Source: Hemicentrotus pulcherrimus (Eukaryota; Echinodermata; Echinoidea; Camarodonta; Strongylocentrotidae). From it: DNA of 64,000 bases. The notes under the pieces were generated by a model, which did no database searches, was not told where the DNA came from, and saw nothing but the letters and a program-made list of their open reading frames with translations. Of this stretch, positions 37,326-48,100 are shown piece after piece (position 1 is the stretch's first letter; each line of letters starts with the position of its first letter). The position numbers and the translations under genes were made by a program. The stretch is taken from positions 159,764 through 223,763 of the forward strand of contig BEXV01000122.1 of assembly GCA_003118195.1 (NCBI GenBank), in the 5' to 3' direction.

Positions 37326-38206
37326 ATTATGCCGTTTTCCCACTGACTTCTTCTCATCAGTATGTTTTTTCCCCCGAATGACCTTAATAAAACATTTACA
37401 ATCTTACTGTTCACAACGCATTAAACTTCATAATACTTCATATTGAAGAAAAAGGAACTGTCTAAAATATGTTAAAGAGAAGATTCCTGAATTTTGTAAA
37501 AAAAAATGTTTTTGATTTGAAAATGCGCCATACAATGTCATCATCATGAAAGTAAATGCTAAATAAATCATACTTTGAATTTCGTTTTAACAGAATTTAA
37601 ATGAGGAATACATTAATTGCAATAAAGATAGAACGTTGAATACATTATGCATTCGTACTTAGTACATCAATTCTTGTCATTCGTATGATGTGGGGATTTA
37701 TGAAGGGATTTCCATCAAGATAGTTTATATTCTTGTACATTTAAACACATTGTAAGAATTTTCTATTGAATTGCTGTTGATAAATGAAATCGATCAATCA
37801 ATCAAAAACTGTATTTTCCCCCTTTGAACAGTAAGACTGTTGTATATTACCTTTATTTTATGGAAGTGTCTGAACTTCTGAAGGTATAGTTTAAAATATT
37901 CAGACACCTGATATCATATTAAAAGTTCTCATGTCATTTATTTCAATTTGAAAAAGAAGAAACCTTGATCATGGAGCTCCTTTCATAAAAATTATTACAT
38001 GTTTCCAGAATTCTCTCGCTTCCTAGTTTTCTGATTCTTAATGAATCTTAACATTATTAAAAAAATATGTAACCATGTTTAAACAAACAAATATTCAAAT
38101 GCTAAATTGAATCACAATATTATTCTTTTTATCTGGTTGTCCTTTTGGAGCGTTCATCTTAATGTTCATTTGTCATGTTTCGGTTGCCAATGAAAGTATA
38201 AACAAA

Positions 38207-38332
38207 GGAAGAGGAGGAGGAGGAAGAAGAAGAAGAAGAAGAAGAAGAAGAAGAAGAAGAAGAAGAAGAAGAAGAAGAAGAAGAAGAAGAAGAAAAAGAA
38301 AAACAGGTTTAAAAAAAAAGAAGAAGAAGGAG
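38207..38332. repeat. (GAA)n expansion with (GAG)n head and A-rich tail
   Basis: GAGGAGGAGGAGG leads into about 23 uninterrupted GAA units (38223 to about 38293), then AAAAAGAAAAAC, an A9 run and a further GAA group. Pure polypurine tracts of this length can form triplexes. It generates the Arg-rich plus and Leu-rich minus false frames. Confidence 0.95.
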
Positions 38333-38929
38333 GCGAGTTTCAAACCTGCTGTATATGCAAGGATACAGGAGACTCCATTTGTTGAGTAGACGTATTTTGT
38401 TCCTCTTTTCAATGTTGCATTTCAATGTTGCTTCTATTAGCTTCACCTCTGCCCTCCATTGCATTCAAGAGTTACTCTGCCATTCTCAAATGAATCTAAA
38501 TGTTTAAGTAATGAGTCTTGAAGGAGGTATTAATCTCATTCCCTCCTCCTCTCTCCCTCTTTATATTCTTCTTTTAATTATTTTGTTTCTTTCATCCCAA
38601 TCAGATATTGATACACCTGAGAAGGAAGCTAAGAAGGCATGTCAGAGCGAGTGTTTACGGGTTAAGACAATGTGTCTCACACGAGTTGCAATACAGGCAT
38701 CAGATGCAATATTACGGTATGCATATAAGCCAATGGAGTCATGACCCGTGTATGTTCATGTGAATCTAATACTCCAAATACAATGCAACATGCCCTATCG
38801 AATATGATTATATAACTCGTATTTGACACTGCTCTCCTTAGTATTTGCTGCAAAAATTAAACATAATTAAGCATTGAATGTGTAGATGCTTCGAAGTAAC
38901 GTTGCAGTTTATCTCCGAGTCGCGATTCA
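38333..38929. other. Noncoding, nothing recognised
   Basis: The frame at 38511-38744 has no domain. No exon supported. Confidence 0.45.
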
Positions 38930-39135
38930 ATTAGGATATGCCTTGAAAGGGGAGAACAAGGAGTGGGGTTAGTGTCTTTTCTTGTATTACTAGACCTGCA
39001 AACACCCTGCTAGCGCCGAGCGAAGCCCGTAAGTGCCTCCTTGCTAAGGCTTGTGTTGTTAAAACTTGTAAACGTGGATTAAACGCGCATCGCCACTTCT
39101 CTTAGGGCGTGTTTGTTTCTAAATACACCTCAACA
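38930..39135. promoter_or_regulatory. Candidate regulatory island downstream of foxG
   Basis: A GC-richer stretch (GCTAGCGCCGAGCGAAGCCC) holding GTGGATTAAACGC (an Otx-like GGATTA core) and GTGTTTGTTTCTAAATA (a forkhead-type TGTTTGTTT) between about 39078 and 39124. It lies about 3.6 kb beyond the foxG stop. Regulatory function is inference from motif content. Confidence 0.2.
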
Positions 39136-39749
39136 AAATGTCCTGCTCAGCCCCTCTTTCAATAATTTCACAAGTGTGTTAAATATCCGAAGGGCAGGAT
39201 TGTGGAGACGAAAATTGGTCAATTTAAGGTTTACATTTCAATAGCGGTTTGAAGTACATTTTCTGTTGGTAACAAAACTACTGAGGAATTGAGCAGTTGT
39301 AAATCGTAAGTTGTTTGACCCACATAATACTTCACTGCTCCAAGATCGGTTTAGGAAAAAAGAAACTTATTTCTTTCTCTTGACAGTTTTCAGAGTGTAG
39401 TTATTCATTAACTTAATTCACTTGAAGTTTATATTTAGCGAAATATACATTTGTAATATCTACCGCAGTAATGACATTCTCTATTATACCATTTTTGTTA
39501 TCACAAAAATTAATTGGGACGATTGTGACAGCAAGTACTGTATGACATGTGCATTCTAAAAGTTTGGTTAAATTAGCTAATTCAAGCTTGTATCCATCAA
39601 TTAAATGTTATCTCATTCACTGTGACTCCACGAGCTCATTAATTTCACCTCTGACATTCATCCTTACTATCTATCATAATATTGAACATTTCCGTCAGCC
39701 ATATACCATCACCATCATTTAAACTATTGCAAATTAGCTTCATTAACTT

Positions 39750-39900
39750 CATCTTCATCATTTTAACATCATAATTACCGCCACCACCATCAACATCATC
39801 ATCATCATCTTCATCATTTACCATAATTAATTAATTAATTAATTAATTAATTAATTAATTTTACTGCCACCACCATCAACATCATCACCATCATCATAAT
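39750..39900. repeat. (CAT)n and (AATT)n compound repeat with a flanking duplication
   Basis: GCCACCACCATCAACATCAT occurs at 39780-39799 and again at 39866-39885. Between the copies lie CAT repeats and an uninterrupted AATT run (about 39825-39860). Confidence 0.88.
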
Positions 39901-42715
39901 AATTCATAGATACAAGCATAAACATAAATAAGCTGTGATATTGTATATCTACTTGCAAATCATCGCCATCATGATCCATCGATATTACATCAGACGCAAT
40001 CACCAGTTACTACAAATGAAATTAATCAAATTATTTCACAACAATTATCATTCAATGAATCTGTTGTTTTTAATGTTTCATTTCGGTTTTATACAATGTT
40101 TTCTTTTTTGATTGTCGCTCAATAACACATATAATTTACAATATCTATTACAAATTGAACTGTTTTGAAAATAATCAATGAATAAACTCTCACATAGTCT
40201 CATGAAGGGAATCGTTAACTAACCATTCCAAAATAATAACAAACTTTACATTTAGAAGAGTGATCCTAAAACCAGTATTTAACTGCAAATCAAGACAAAA
40301 ATAAAAACCAACTATCCTGGAAACGAAGAAAGAGAGAAGGAAAAAAAAGACAGAAGAAAAAGCACAAGGGAGCCCACGCACCCTGAATGTAAATATTGTT
40401 TCTAGAACTTTTCTAAATTCGATGTTCAGAAGTTTAAAGCCAGCTTGAAAATTCAATTACCACAGATCTATCATAATATTAGATTTACAAAATACTTATA
40501 AAGTTTTACCTGAAGATTATCATCCAGTTAACCAAATACACAATCGGTTGAAATCACATCATAGAATCACTCCGAAAAAATAGATCAAACGAATATTCGA
40601 GATCAAACAAGTCTCTTCAACATAATGATCAATTTTGTCTTATCTGCCCACAAAGCTGTATGCCATCATGGCTCATACAATAAGAAATTCTATACAACTG
40701 ACAGAACAAATTTATATATTGCACCTGTATATTCTTAGAGACTGCTAACATAGCAGCAAGATAAAAATTTAAACTTTAAACTCAATTTAAAAATAAGTGG
40801 TCAAAATCTTGTCGACGATTCCGCACATGCATCAAGTCCAAATATTTTACAACCACAACAAAAAGTTTTATATTATGATTTAAAATACACGCATTCTTTC
40901 TGATTGTCATACCTTGAAACGTTACTGAAATGAATATTTGGTATAACCAAAGTATACATTTAAACATCATAGAGTTGTATTTAAACTGATTGTCACAATA
41001 GTACAAAATAATATTGATTGTCTGAATAACATTTATCATATCTGGCCTGGTTTAGATTAAAATGGCTTTATATAAAAAGTTTCACAACACATCAAGTCCA
41101 GAAAAAGAACATAAATTCTCAAAGTATATCCCTGTCACGCGATATGTACATTATTCAATTTAGCCACATCGAATTTTATCCCCCAAGCACATCCAAAATG
41201 CTGATAAATTGAATGAAAATCTGTTTGAAACTTACATAGCTATTCTTTACATCCGAAGAAATAAACAAAATAAACATGTTCACGTTTCAAAAGATTAAAG
41301 AACTTTTGGTTATATATCTTATTTTTGTCAAGGTAGTGAAAATAATATCTGTGTGCGTCACAAATATCTCTAGCATGTCCCTGATTCAACCTTCGAACTT
41401 ACTACATAATTATATTCAATTATTAATATGCAAAAGGGTATAAATGATTAAGTCATGTTGGCAAAATTGGCACAAGAAGAAAATGATTGTCAAATATGGT
41501 TTTAAAAAGGAAAGGTACTTTAAAAAAAATTACCCGTTGAATTGTCGAGATCTCTGGAGGTTTCGCTGAGATAAAAATATATGTAAAATATTTAGCCGAA
41601 TGGATTTTGTTTTAAATGCACATCTGGCTGACATTTTCTATTACAATCTTATCAGAAAGTTTACGTATCTGAACGGTTTAAAATTACATGAATATTGTAC
41701 AATGCCTCGCTCGTCTTGAGTCGTATCGATGTTGTGTTAAAATATCTCACTATAGAATATTATACACTCAAAATATGATAGCATATGCAAGCGATATGGA
41801 GATCATTAACAGCGAGAAGTAAAAAATTATATCACATAATGGCCATATAAAAGAAAAATTGGACAGTGATTCTCGAATAATAATTGTCGGCAGAATACCC
41901 ACATAGTCGATTTCTATACGACTCAGAGTTTGTCTATTTTCGATTATTGATAGAACCCAAACCCGAGAATCACTCAAGAATACCATCTTCATCGTGTGTT
42001 ATCACTTACAAACTTATTTTAATCTTAAAAATAATACTTTTTTCTCAGTAAATTTGAGACCATATTTTTGTCATCGATTTAATTATTTGAAAGAAACATT
42101 ACAAGTTAATGAGGGAGCAATGAGCATTAATTTAAAGCGACAGTAGATATGATGGATGTAATAAACAAAACATCAATAATAATAATTACTGGTGAGAATT
42201 GTCTTTCATACTCCTTTTCTCAAATATTAGAGTATCATGAGAGTTCATGGAGTTTATGGGGAAAGTATAAATAGGATATCTGTGTTGTAACTTTGACAAT
42301 TGTGTGCATATTTTTGCATCATTAGATTCTATATTCACACCATGAACAATGCCTTCAGAACTGGTTTCACATAGGAAAGTTGGCGATTGGAGACATGCCT
42401 TACGTTTGTCACAGTTATCACATAATAAATTCATTGATTAGTGATAGGGTTTCAAATAAAGAATGACCGAAGTAGAATTAAAAACAATTTCATGGCCCAT
42501 GCATGTTACAGGTACATCAAAGTTATTACTAGATTATGAGAACTGTGAAGATGGTAGCAATTACATACTTATGAAAACATGATAATAGTTTGGATCACTG
42601 ATATTTTCATGCATGAATACAATATGAAAGCAACTTTTCTTTCCAAATTGCATGAATGGTTTGCTAGAGTCACTATGTCAATATTGCAAGTCCTGAATAA
42701 GTTTGTAGGGGTTAT
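39901..42715. other. foxG 3' flank, noncoding
   Basis: AT-rich sequence downstream of foxG with no other supported exon. The foxG 3' UTR must occupy the part next to 42716, but I could not place a convincing minus-strand polyadenylation signal. Frames at 40190-42434 have no domain. Confidence 0.5.
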
Positions 42716-44239
42716 TTACTTGCCGTGAATAGGCGGAGCTTGAGGCATAGCCGAGACGGGTAGCATGCCGGGAGGGAACACAGGTAGTCGATGAGCTAGC
42801 CCAGCAGAGTAGAGGTCAGCATACGATGAACCAGGTTGAAAAGGTTGTGAGTAAGATAGATGAGGATAGCAGCAGCCAGAGGTTGGGCTTTCACTCGATG
42901 TGCTCACCTGAAGTTGCGGCAGCCCGGAGCAAACGAACCCTGCAGCTGCGGCAGCTGCTGCTACTGCCATGGCTGAGTTAGGCGAAGCTAACCGTGCAGT
43001 TGGAGATACGCTGTAAGGTGAATCATGTTGACTGAGAAGCCGCTCCACCGAGAAACCATGACCGGGAATTGGTTTGGGTAGCGGGTGGTTGGCCGGGAAC
43101 AGAGAGGCGGAGTCGCATGGCCCTGTTGCACCTGTCGCTGCGAGTCGCTCTGCGGAGAGTCGCTCGGCCGTGATGGCTGCTGCTGCCGCAGCGGCAGCGG
43201 CTGAGCCAGACATGTCGTACCTGAGTGCGGGATGGTTGTGGTGTGCCGGGTGTGGGTAAGGTAGAAGAGGTCCCGATGGCCAGTACATGTGATATGGTTT
43301 ATCAGTTCTTAGTTGAAATGGGAAACCACCATGCATGTAAGGAACTCCACGTTTTAGCTGAGCTAGGCGATGATTACGAGAAGCTGCTGTCGTTCTCCTC
43401 CTCAGCTTCCCCGTGGTACCCCCAATGAAAACATCATCACTTGAGGGATCCAGCATCCAGTAATTTCCCTTGCCTGGATCGTCATAATGTCGAGGGACTT
43501 TCACAAAACATTTGTTCAAACTCAGATTATGACGGATAGAGTTCTGCCATCCTTGCTTATTCTCACGATAATATGGGAAATTTGTCATGATGTATTCATA
43601 GATACCATTCAGAGTTAGTCTTTTCTCTGGACTTGAGCGAATAGCCATCATGATGAGAGCATTGTAACTGAATGGAGGTTTCTCACCGTATTTGTTTCTT
43701 GGCACACTGTTCGTAGTCGAGTTACCGTCCTTATCATCTTTCTTCTCCTCATCATTTCCCTCTTCCTTCTCCTTCTCCTTCTCACCATCATTCTCGTCTT
43801 TCTTGTCATTGTCCGGCTCAATATCGCTCATTTTCTGATCCTCATCATTCTTGTGGTCATGTTCCACATCAATGTCCTGTTCATTCACCATTTCCTCTTC
43901 CTCGTCATCCTTGGAGGCGACCCCGCGATGATGTCTCATAAAACTCTCGGATTCAGTGATGGAAGTCTGGTTGGAGGGAGGCGACTCCATTCTAATAATT
44001 GGCTCATGTGTCTTGGTCATGACAGGATGATGGAGATGGGGAGGAGTGTGTCGATGTTGAAGAAGATGATGATGAGGGTGGTGATGGTCGCGCCTGATGG
44101 TGCCCCCTTCCTTGGGTGACAACATGCTCTCCACTGAAAACAATCCCTTGCTCCTGTGAAGCGGTGGTGGAGCCGGAGTGGAGTGAGGAGGGGGCAGGCT
44201 GGCATTCATCTCCTTCTCCATATATTCCAGCTTCACCAT
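42716..44239 (-). CDS. foxG: Forkhead box transcription factor FoxG
   Basis: A nuclear DNA-binding regulator, in vertebrates (FOXG1/BF-1) a forebrain repressor that recruits Groucho/TLE; sea urchin orthologues mark the ciliary band and anterior neurogenic tissue (recalled). Numbering from the chosen start: eh1-like FSVESML (34-40), His-rich stretch (52-71), acidic Asp/Glu/Lys block (about 111-171), forkhead domain about 187-282 (DNA 43394-43681). The domain contains the recognition helix [20 protein letters not shown] and the FoxG-specific wing [13 protein letters not shown]. Then LAQLKRG and [10 protein letters not shown] (318-327), matching the vertebrate Groucho-binding LYWPMSPFLS region; Ala runs at 347-355 and 427-433; a second eh1-like FSVERLL at 396-402. 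The gene has one exon, as in vertebrates. Start: an in-frame TGA lies at 44420-44422 and the first in-frame ATGs are 44257 (weak context) and 44239 (AAAATGG, strong), so 44239 gives 507 residues. Ends TAA at 42716-42718. FoxG identity is very secure; the exact start is less so. Confidence 0.95.
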   Translation of the reverse strand: MVKLEYMEKEMNASLPPPHSTPAPPPLHRSKGLFSVESMLSPKEGGTIRRDHHHPHHHLLQHRHTPPHLHHPVMTKTHEPIIRMESPPSNQTSITESESFMRHHRGVASKDDEEEEMVNEQDIDVEHDHKNDEDQKMSDIEPDNDKKDENDGEKEKEKEEGNDEEKKDDKDGNSTTNSVPRNKYGEKPPFSYNALIMMAIRSSPEKRLTLNGIYEYIMTNFPYYRENKQGWQNSIRHNLSLNKCFVKVPRHYDDPGKGNYWMLDPSSDDVFIGGTTGKLRRRTTAASRNHRLAQLKRGVPYMHGGFPFQLRTDKPYHMYWPSGPLLPYPHPAHHNHPALRYDMSGSAAAAAAAAAITAERLSAERLAATGATGPCDSASLFPANHPLPKPIPGHGFSVERLLSQHDSPYSVSPTARLASPNSAMAVAAAAAAAGFVCSGLPQLQVSTSSESPTSGCCYPHLSYSQPFQPGSSYADLYSAGLAHRLPVFPPGMLPVSAMPQAPPIHGK

Positions 44240-44700
44240 TTTCCGATGAATGTGCATGAAACTTAAAGTACTTCTTGCTAAATACCAAGGCGGAGATCTC
44301 CCTGGCAATTTGTAGCCAATGAAATGTCGGCAATATCGCCGGTAGAAAAAGACGAGTTCAAAGCGCAATAATGTAAAAAAGTAACAACAATCTTCGAGAG
44401 AAGATGTAGCAAATATTCTTCACAGAGAGATTCGAGTTGACCGACTTGCTACATCGAACGCTGTCTTTAGGATTTGTGTGATTTAACAAGGGCACGGGTT
44501 TGTGTATATGTCTGCAACGTGTGTGCGTCGTCTCGTACTGCCCGTCCAAGCGAAGAAAAGGGTAACAGAAAAGTCACTTGTCAATTACGTCGCCGGTGTG
44601 TTAGCTGCAGGCGTCCAATCAGAGAGCGCGATAGAGAAGCGACGAACCGTCAGCAAGAGTGGTTAATCTCTCTATTACATTTGACCAATCAAGAGAGCTT
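44240..44700 (-). promoter_or_regulatory. foxG 5' UTR and proximal promoter with CCAAT boxes
   Basis: Three CCAAT pentamers (plus strand) lie just upstream of the foxG start: 44316-44320, 44615-44619 and 44685-44689. The two distal ones sit in nearly the same extended word, CCAATCAGAGAGC and CCAATCAAGAGAGC, 70 bases apart, and fit the NF-Y consensus CCAATCA. The block is CpG-richer than its flanks. No TATA box is placed convincingly; TTTATAAA at 44841-44848 is a far candidate. The transcription start is unknown. Short frames here (for example 44474-44704 plus) are not supported as genes. Confidence 0.5.
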
Positions 44701-44880
44701 TTAGACTTTACACACCTGCATGCTCTTGCTAGTGGCGGCTTCTATTTGCTTATACATGCACGGAGCTTTGGTGTTTGATAAAGCTACCGTCTAATGCAGA
44801 TACCACATATTCAAACAACCACAAATACCAAATCATAAAGTTTATAAACAATATAAAGTCGCCTCTAATATTTATTCTTC

Positions 44881-45120
44881 CTCCTTCATTTCATCATGCA
44901 AGGGCGTGGGAAATTAAAATATTGCAATAGTCATATAACAGGTACCACAAACAAGGTTCGATACTGTTGTGTCAACAAGACTTTTTGAAATGATTTCTGT
45001 CTCCCCTCATATTTGACCATGCATTAGCGTGAGAAAATCTAGTAAATATTTTGTACTGCTCACAAAGATTTTGATAGTATTATGTCAACAAGAAAGCGGT
45101 TTGGAAAACTCGGTCTTTTT
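44881..45120. repeat. Imperfect tandem duplication, about 120-base units
   Basis: Unit 1 (44881-45000) and unit 2 (45001 to about 45120) align collinearly: CTCCTTCATTTCATCATGCA with CTCCCCTCATATTTGACCATGCA, GGGCGTGGGAAA with TAGCGTGAGAAA, TACTGTTGTGTCAACAAGA with TAGTATTATGTCAACAAGA. The copies are well diverged. The location, 0.6-0.9 kb upstream of the foxG start, suggests a duplicated regulatory segment, though an old repeat is equally possible. Confidence 0.55.
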
Positions 45121-48100
45121 GTTTTGATTACAGAAAAATATTAACAGAAGCTCACACTTTCACAGCAGCCGTGTTTACTCGACGAGTCGACCAGTATATG
45201 TGATGTATATATTTTTTCCGTCTAAAATTGGGAATTAAATTCTTACGGTTATCAAGAAATCTCGTCTCCTCTATATAAACTTTAAAATGTATTTTTTTTA
45301 CAAACATCTAGAATAAGACATGAATGTGTTTTTATTCTTAATCAGAATAATGCAATTCGATGAAAGAATGGCAACTCCGTACACGATCAAGATGCGAATC
45401 GTTAAATTTAATGTAATCCAGTCTAAAGGGATCTTTAAAGCACATCTACCAAGGGCAATGACAAGTTTACAATGCGCCTATCACACGCGGATAGTGACTT
45501 TCTTATGTTTAGTAATTCCTAACCAATGTATTTATCTTGAACCTTTGAGAAAACAAATGTTGAGTATCTTAGGAAGGAAACGCCTAGGTATAGGATCAAC
45601 GTGGTGCTTGACAAATCACCTAATTCCTACCTCCCCCTTAGCAAATGACTTGGGCTTAGAACAACACCATAAGTGTATCTCTTTCCCGCTTTTCCCCACA
45701 AGAGCAATGAACTCTTCCCTTGCAATACTTGGCCACGTAATCGCTGTAGAGTAAGCAAGGTTACTCATGATTGTTTTTTGTCTAATAAAAAAATGGTTTT
45801 GCATAGTTTTATTATCAAATGAATATAGCATCATGAGGAAATGTAATTGTAATTATCACCTTATGGATTCCAAAACATCTAATTTTCGTCTTAAGCTATT
45901 GAAACGCTGCATAAGTAGGTGACGTTTTCTCTTCGTTAGATTTACACTTATTGAGCATAATAATAATGAAAGAAATTCACAACACCTCAATACCTTTCCA
46001 GTGATTTAAGCCAGACAAATTACATACACAGCACACAATAACCCCTGATTGTTTAAAGTTGCTATGAAGCATTATGTTGTACCACAAAATGCATCAGCAT
46101 TAAGGAATTTAAATCAATGTTTAAATACACTACCTGAAACAATTCTCTTATTACTTATTACTTTGGAAAATTGCCCCAACAGCACTACTGGTTTATAATT
46201 AAATCCCATAATATCGCGATTGTTCTCTAGCTGTCTGTTGTCACTGATTGTGATTTATGATACAATTATAATGCGCTCTATACCATACTTCAACTTTAGA
46301 CGAATTAATTTCCTTATACAAAAAAATATATAGGGCTCCAAGTATTGTATATTGTTGATACAAAAACAATTAGGCTTTATCATGGTGCAGTGAACCTTAT
46401 CGTGTCTTGTCAGAATTACCATGATGGCAGGCCCTATATACACTGTAGTGCAGATAGGTCATTATCCAATACATCTAGTTGAACTGGGTCACCATGTCCA
46501 CATACAATGCCATTATATCATTGTTACCAAGCCTGTTATTAAGTTAGTGTCCTATATAAATAACATCAACATCATCTTAACTTGGTTTCTTTTAACCTTA
46601 GGAGATATTGACAAAAAATTATAAGGAATTAGGCTGCGGTGTACAAACAATAAAGACCTTATTAAGAAGACAATGAGCTCTGTTAGTTAAGATATGGTGA
46701 ACATTGAGATGAAACTTAATGACATTATAATTACTATCTATTCAATTCCCTGGAGCAGAAGATTTTATACACATCCGTTCACTGACCCTTGGCCGAGTAA
46801 TGCTGTTTAGAGAGCAATAAAGGATATTTCTATTCCAAAAGGAAAATATAGTGGATTAGAATCACGTAATTTGATACTAAAATTTGATTTGTAACTGAAT
46901 TAAAATGGATAAATTTCATTTAATATTTCAATCTCAGAGTCGATTTCATATTTTTAAACATATAGGAGAACAATATTGATTTTTTTAAACAATGTATGTC
47001 GAAGTAAAGTGTTCAAACATTAGACAGCAATACATAAAAGGGTTGAATCTGTATTAAAACTGGATGTTGTTTACATATTTTGATTCATTATTTTGTTAAA
47101 GATCAGTCTATGAAATGAATTTCAGATTTCGTCTTTCCAGTTACAAAAGGCTGATCAAATGTTATTCGTTCTTAATGTGTACATTACTGTCGCTGGGGTT
47201 ACAATCTTCAACGGTCCATGTTAAGCCATATTAAGTAATACTGTTTGTAAATCACACGATCGAATGTTTGTACTGGTATTTATATAACAACCAACATGTC
47301 TAAAACTATGACCCACGCTTTTGCAGATTTCAATTGTACATATAATTAGAAAGTACTTATTCGTGGTGCACAAAAAGATGCTCTGTATTTTACAACAAAT
47401 TGATTCACTAATCTCTGTTACTTTTCTAAAGTTTGCTCAATCTCTACCAACCCACTCAGCGCTTCGTGAATCCCAAAGGTTATCAATAGAATGATTACAT
47501 CAAAAAGAAGTTTCTCTTTTATGGGATGTTTCACCAGTAAGAGTAATTACTGGACAAATTCTTACAATAGAGGGTACGCACTGATTAGGGGCTGCAGCCG
47601 GTAACTCCGCATCGGATGGGGGCAACAAGGCAATTTGGTATCAGTGTATAGAGGGGCGGGGTATGAATGAAATGACTTGAAATATATTCAGTACTTCACT
47701 TTTAATAATGAATTGGATATTATAACGAGTGATCATGAATCATTTTCAATTATACTAATAATATCCTCTAATCATCATGCACTGTTTCGGGATAGCAGCA
47801 TGCATACAATTATTATGCACTAAAGAAATTGAGATAGATGTGCGCATGGTATAATTCATTGTACTTACTTTATTTACTTGAATCGTTTCATTCTACTTCA
47901 GCCATTTTACAAGCTGAAGTCCACTCATACTGATTTTTTTTCATATTTTCTTTTCATAATCAATATCTATTATCAAATAAATAAATAAATTGTGCAATGA
48001 CGTCACTAATGCAGATATTTAATTCCTTTACATTGTTTGATAATGTTTATTTTTATGTGCGGATAATTAAGCCAACTAAAATTTTCTAAATTTTTAATTT

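Larger units (their letters stand above)
33553..38206. other. Noncoding with GA/CT microsatellites
   Basis: No supported exon. It contains GA tracts at 35551-35649 and 36986-37036 and a CT tract at 37279-37325. A possible retroposon 3' end with an ATCAATCAATCAA tail lies near 37790-37807. The frames at 36572-37414 are low-complexity or featureless. Confidence 0.5.

Noticed and set aside
38162..38412. Arg-rich and Leu-rich frames on opposite strands
   Set aside because: Both are read-outs of the GAA expansion.
43074..44333. Several open frames inside foxG in other phases and on the plus strand
   Set aside because: Shadows of the GC-rich foxG coding exon, with no domains.
45320..45754. 144-codon open frame on plus, upstream of foxG
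   Set aside because: No domain or family signature, AT-rich codon make-up like the flanks and no splice or promoter context. I cannot support it as a gene, though RNA-seq could revive it.
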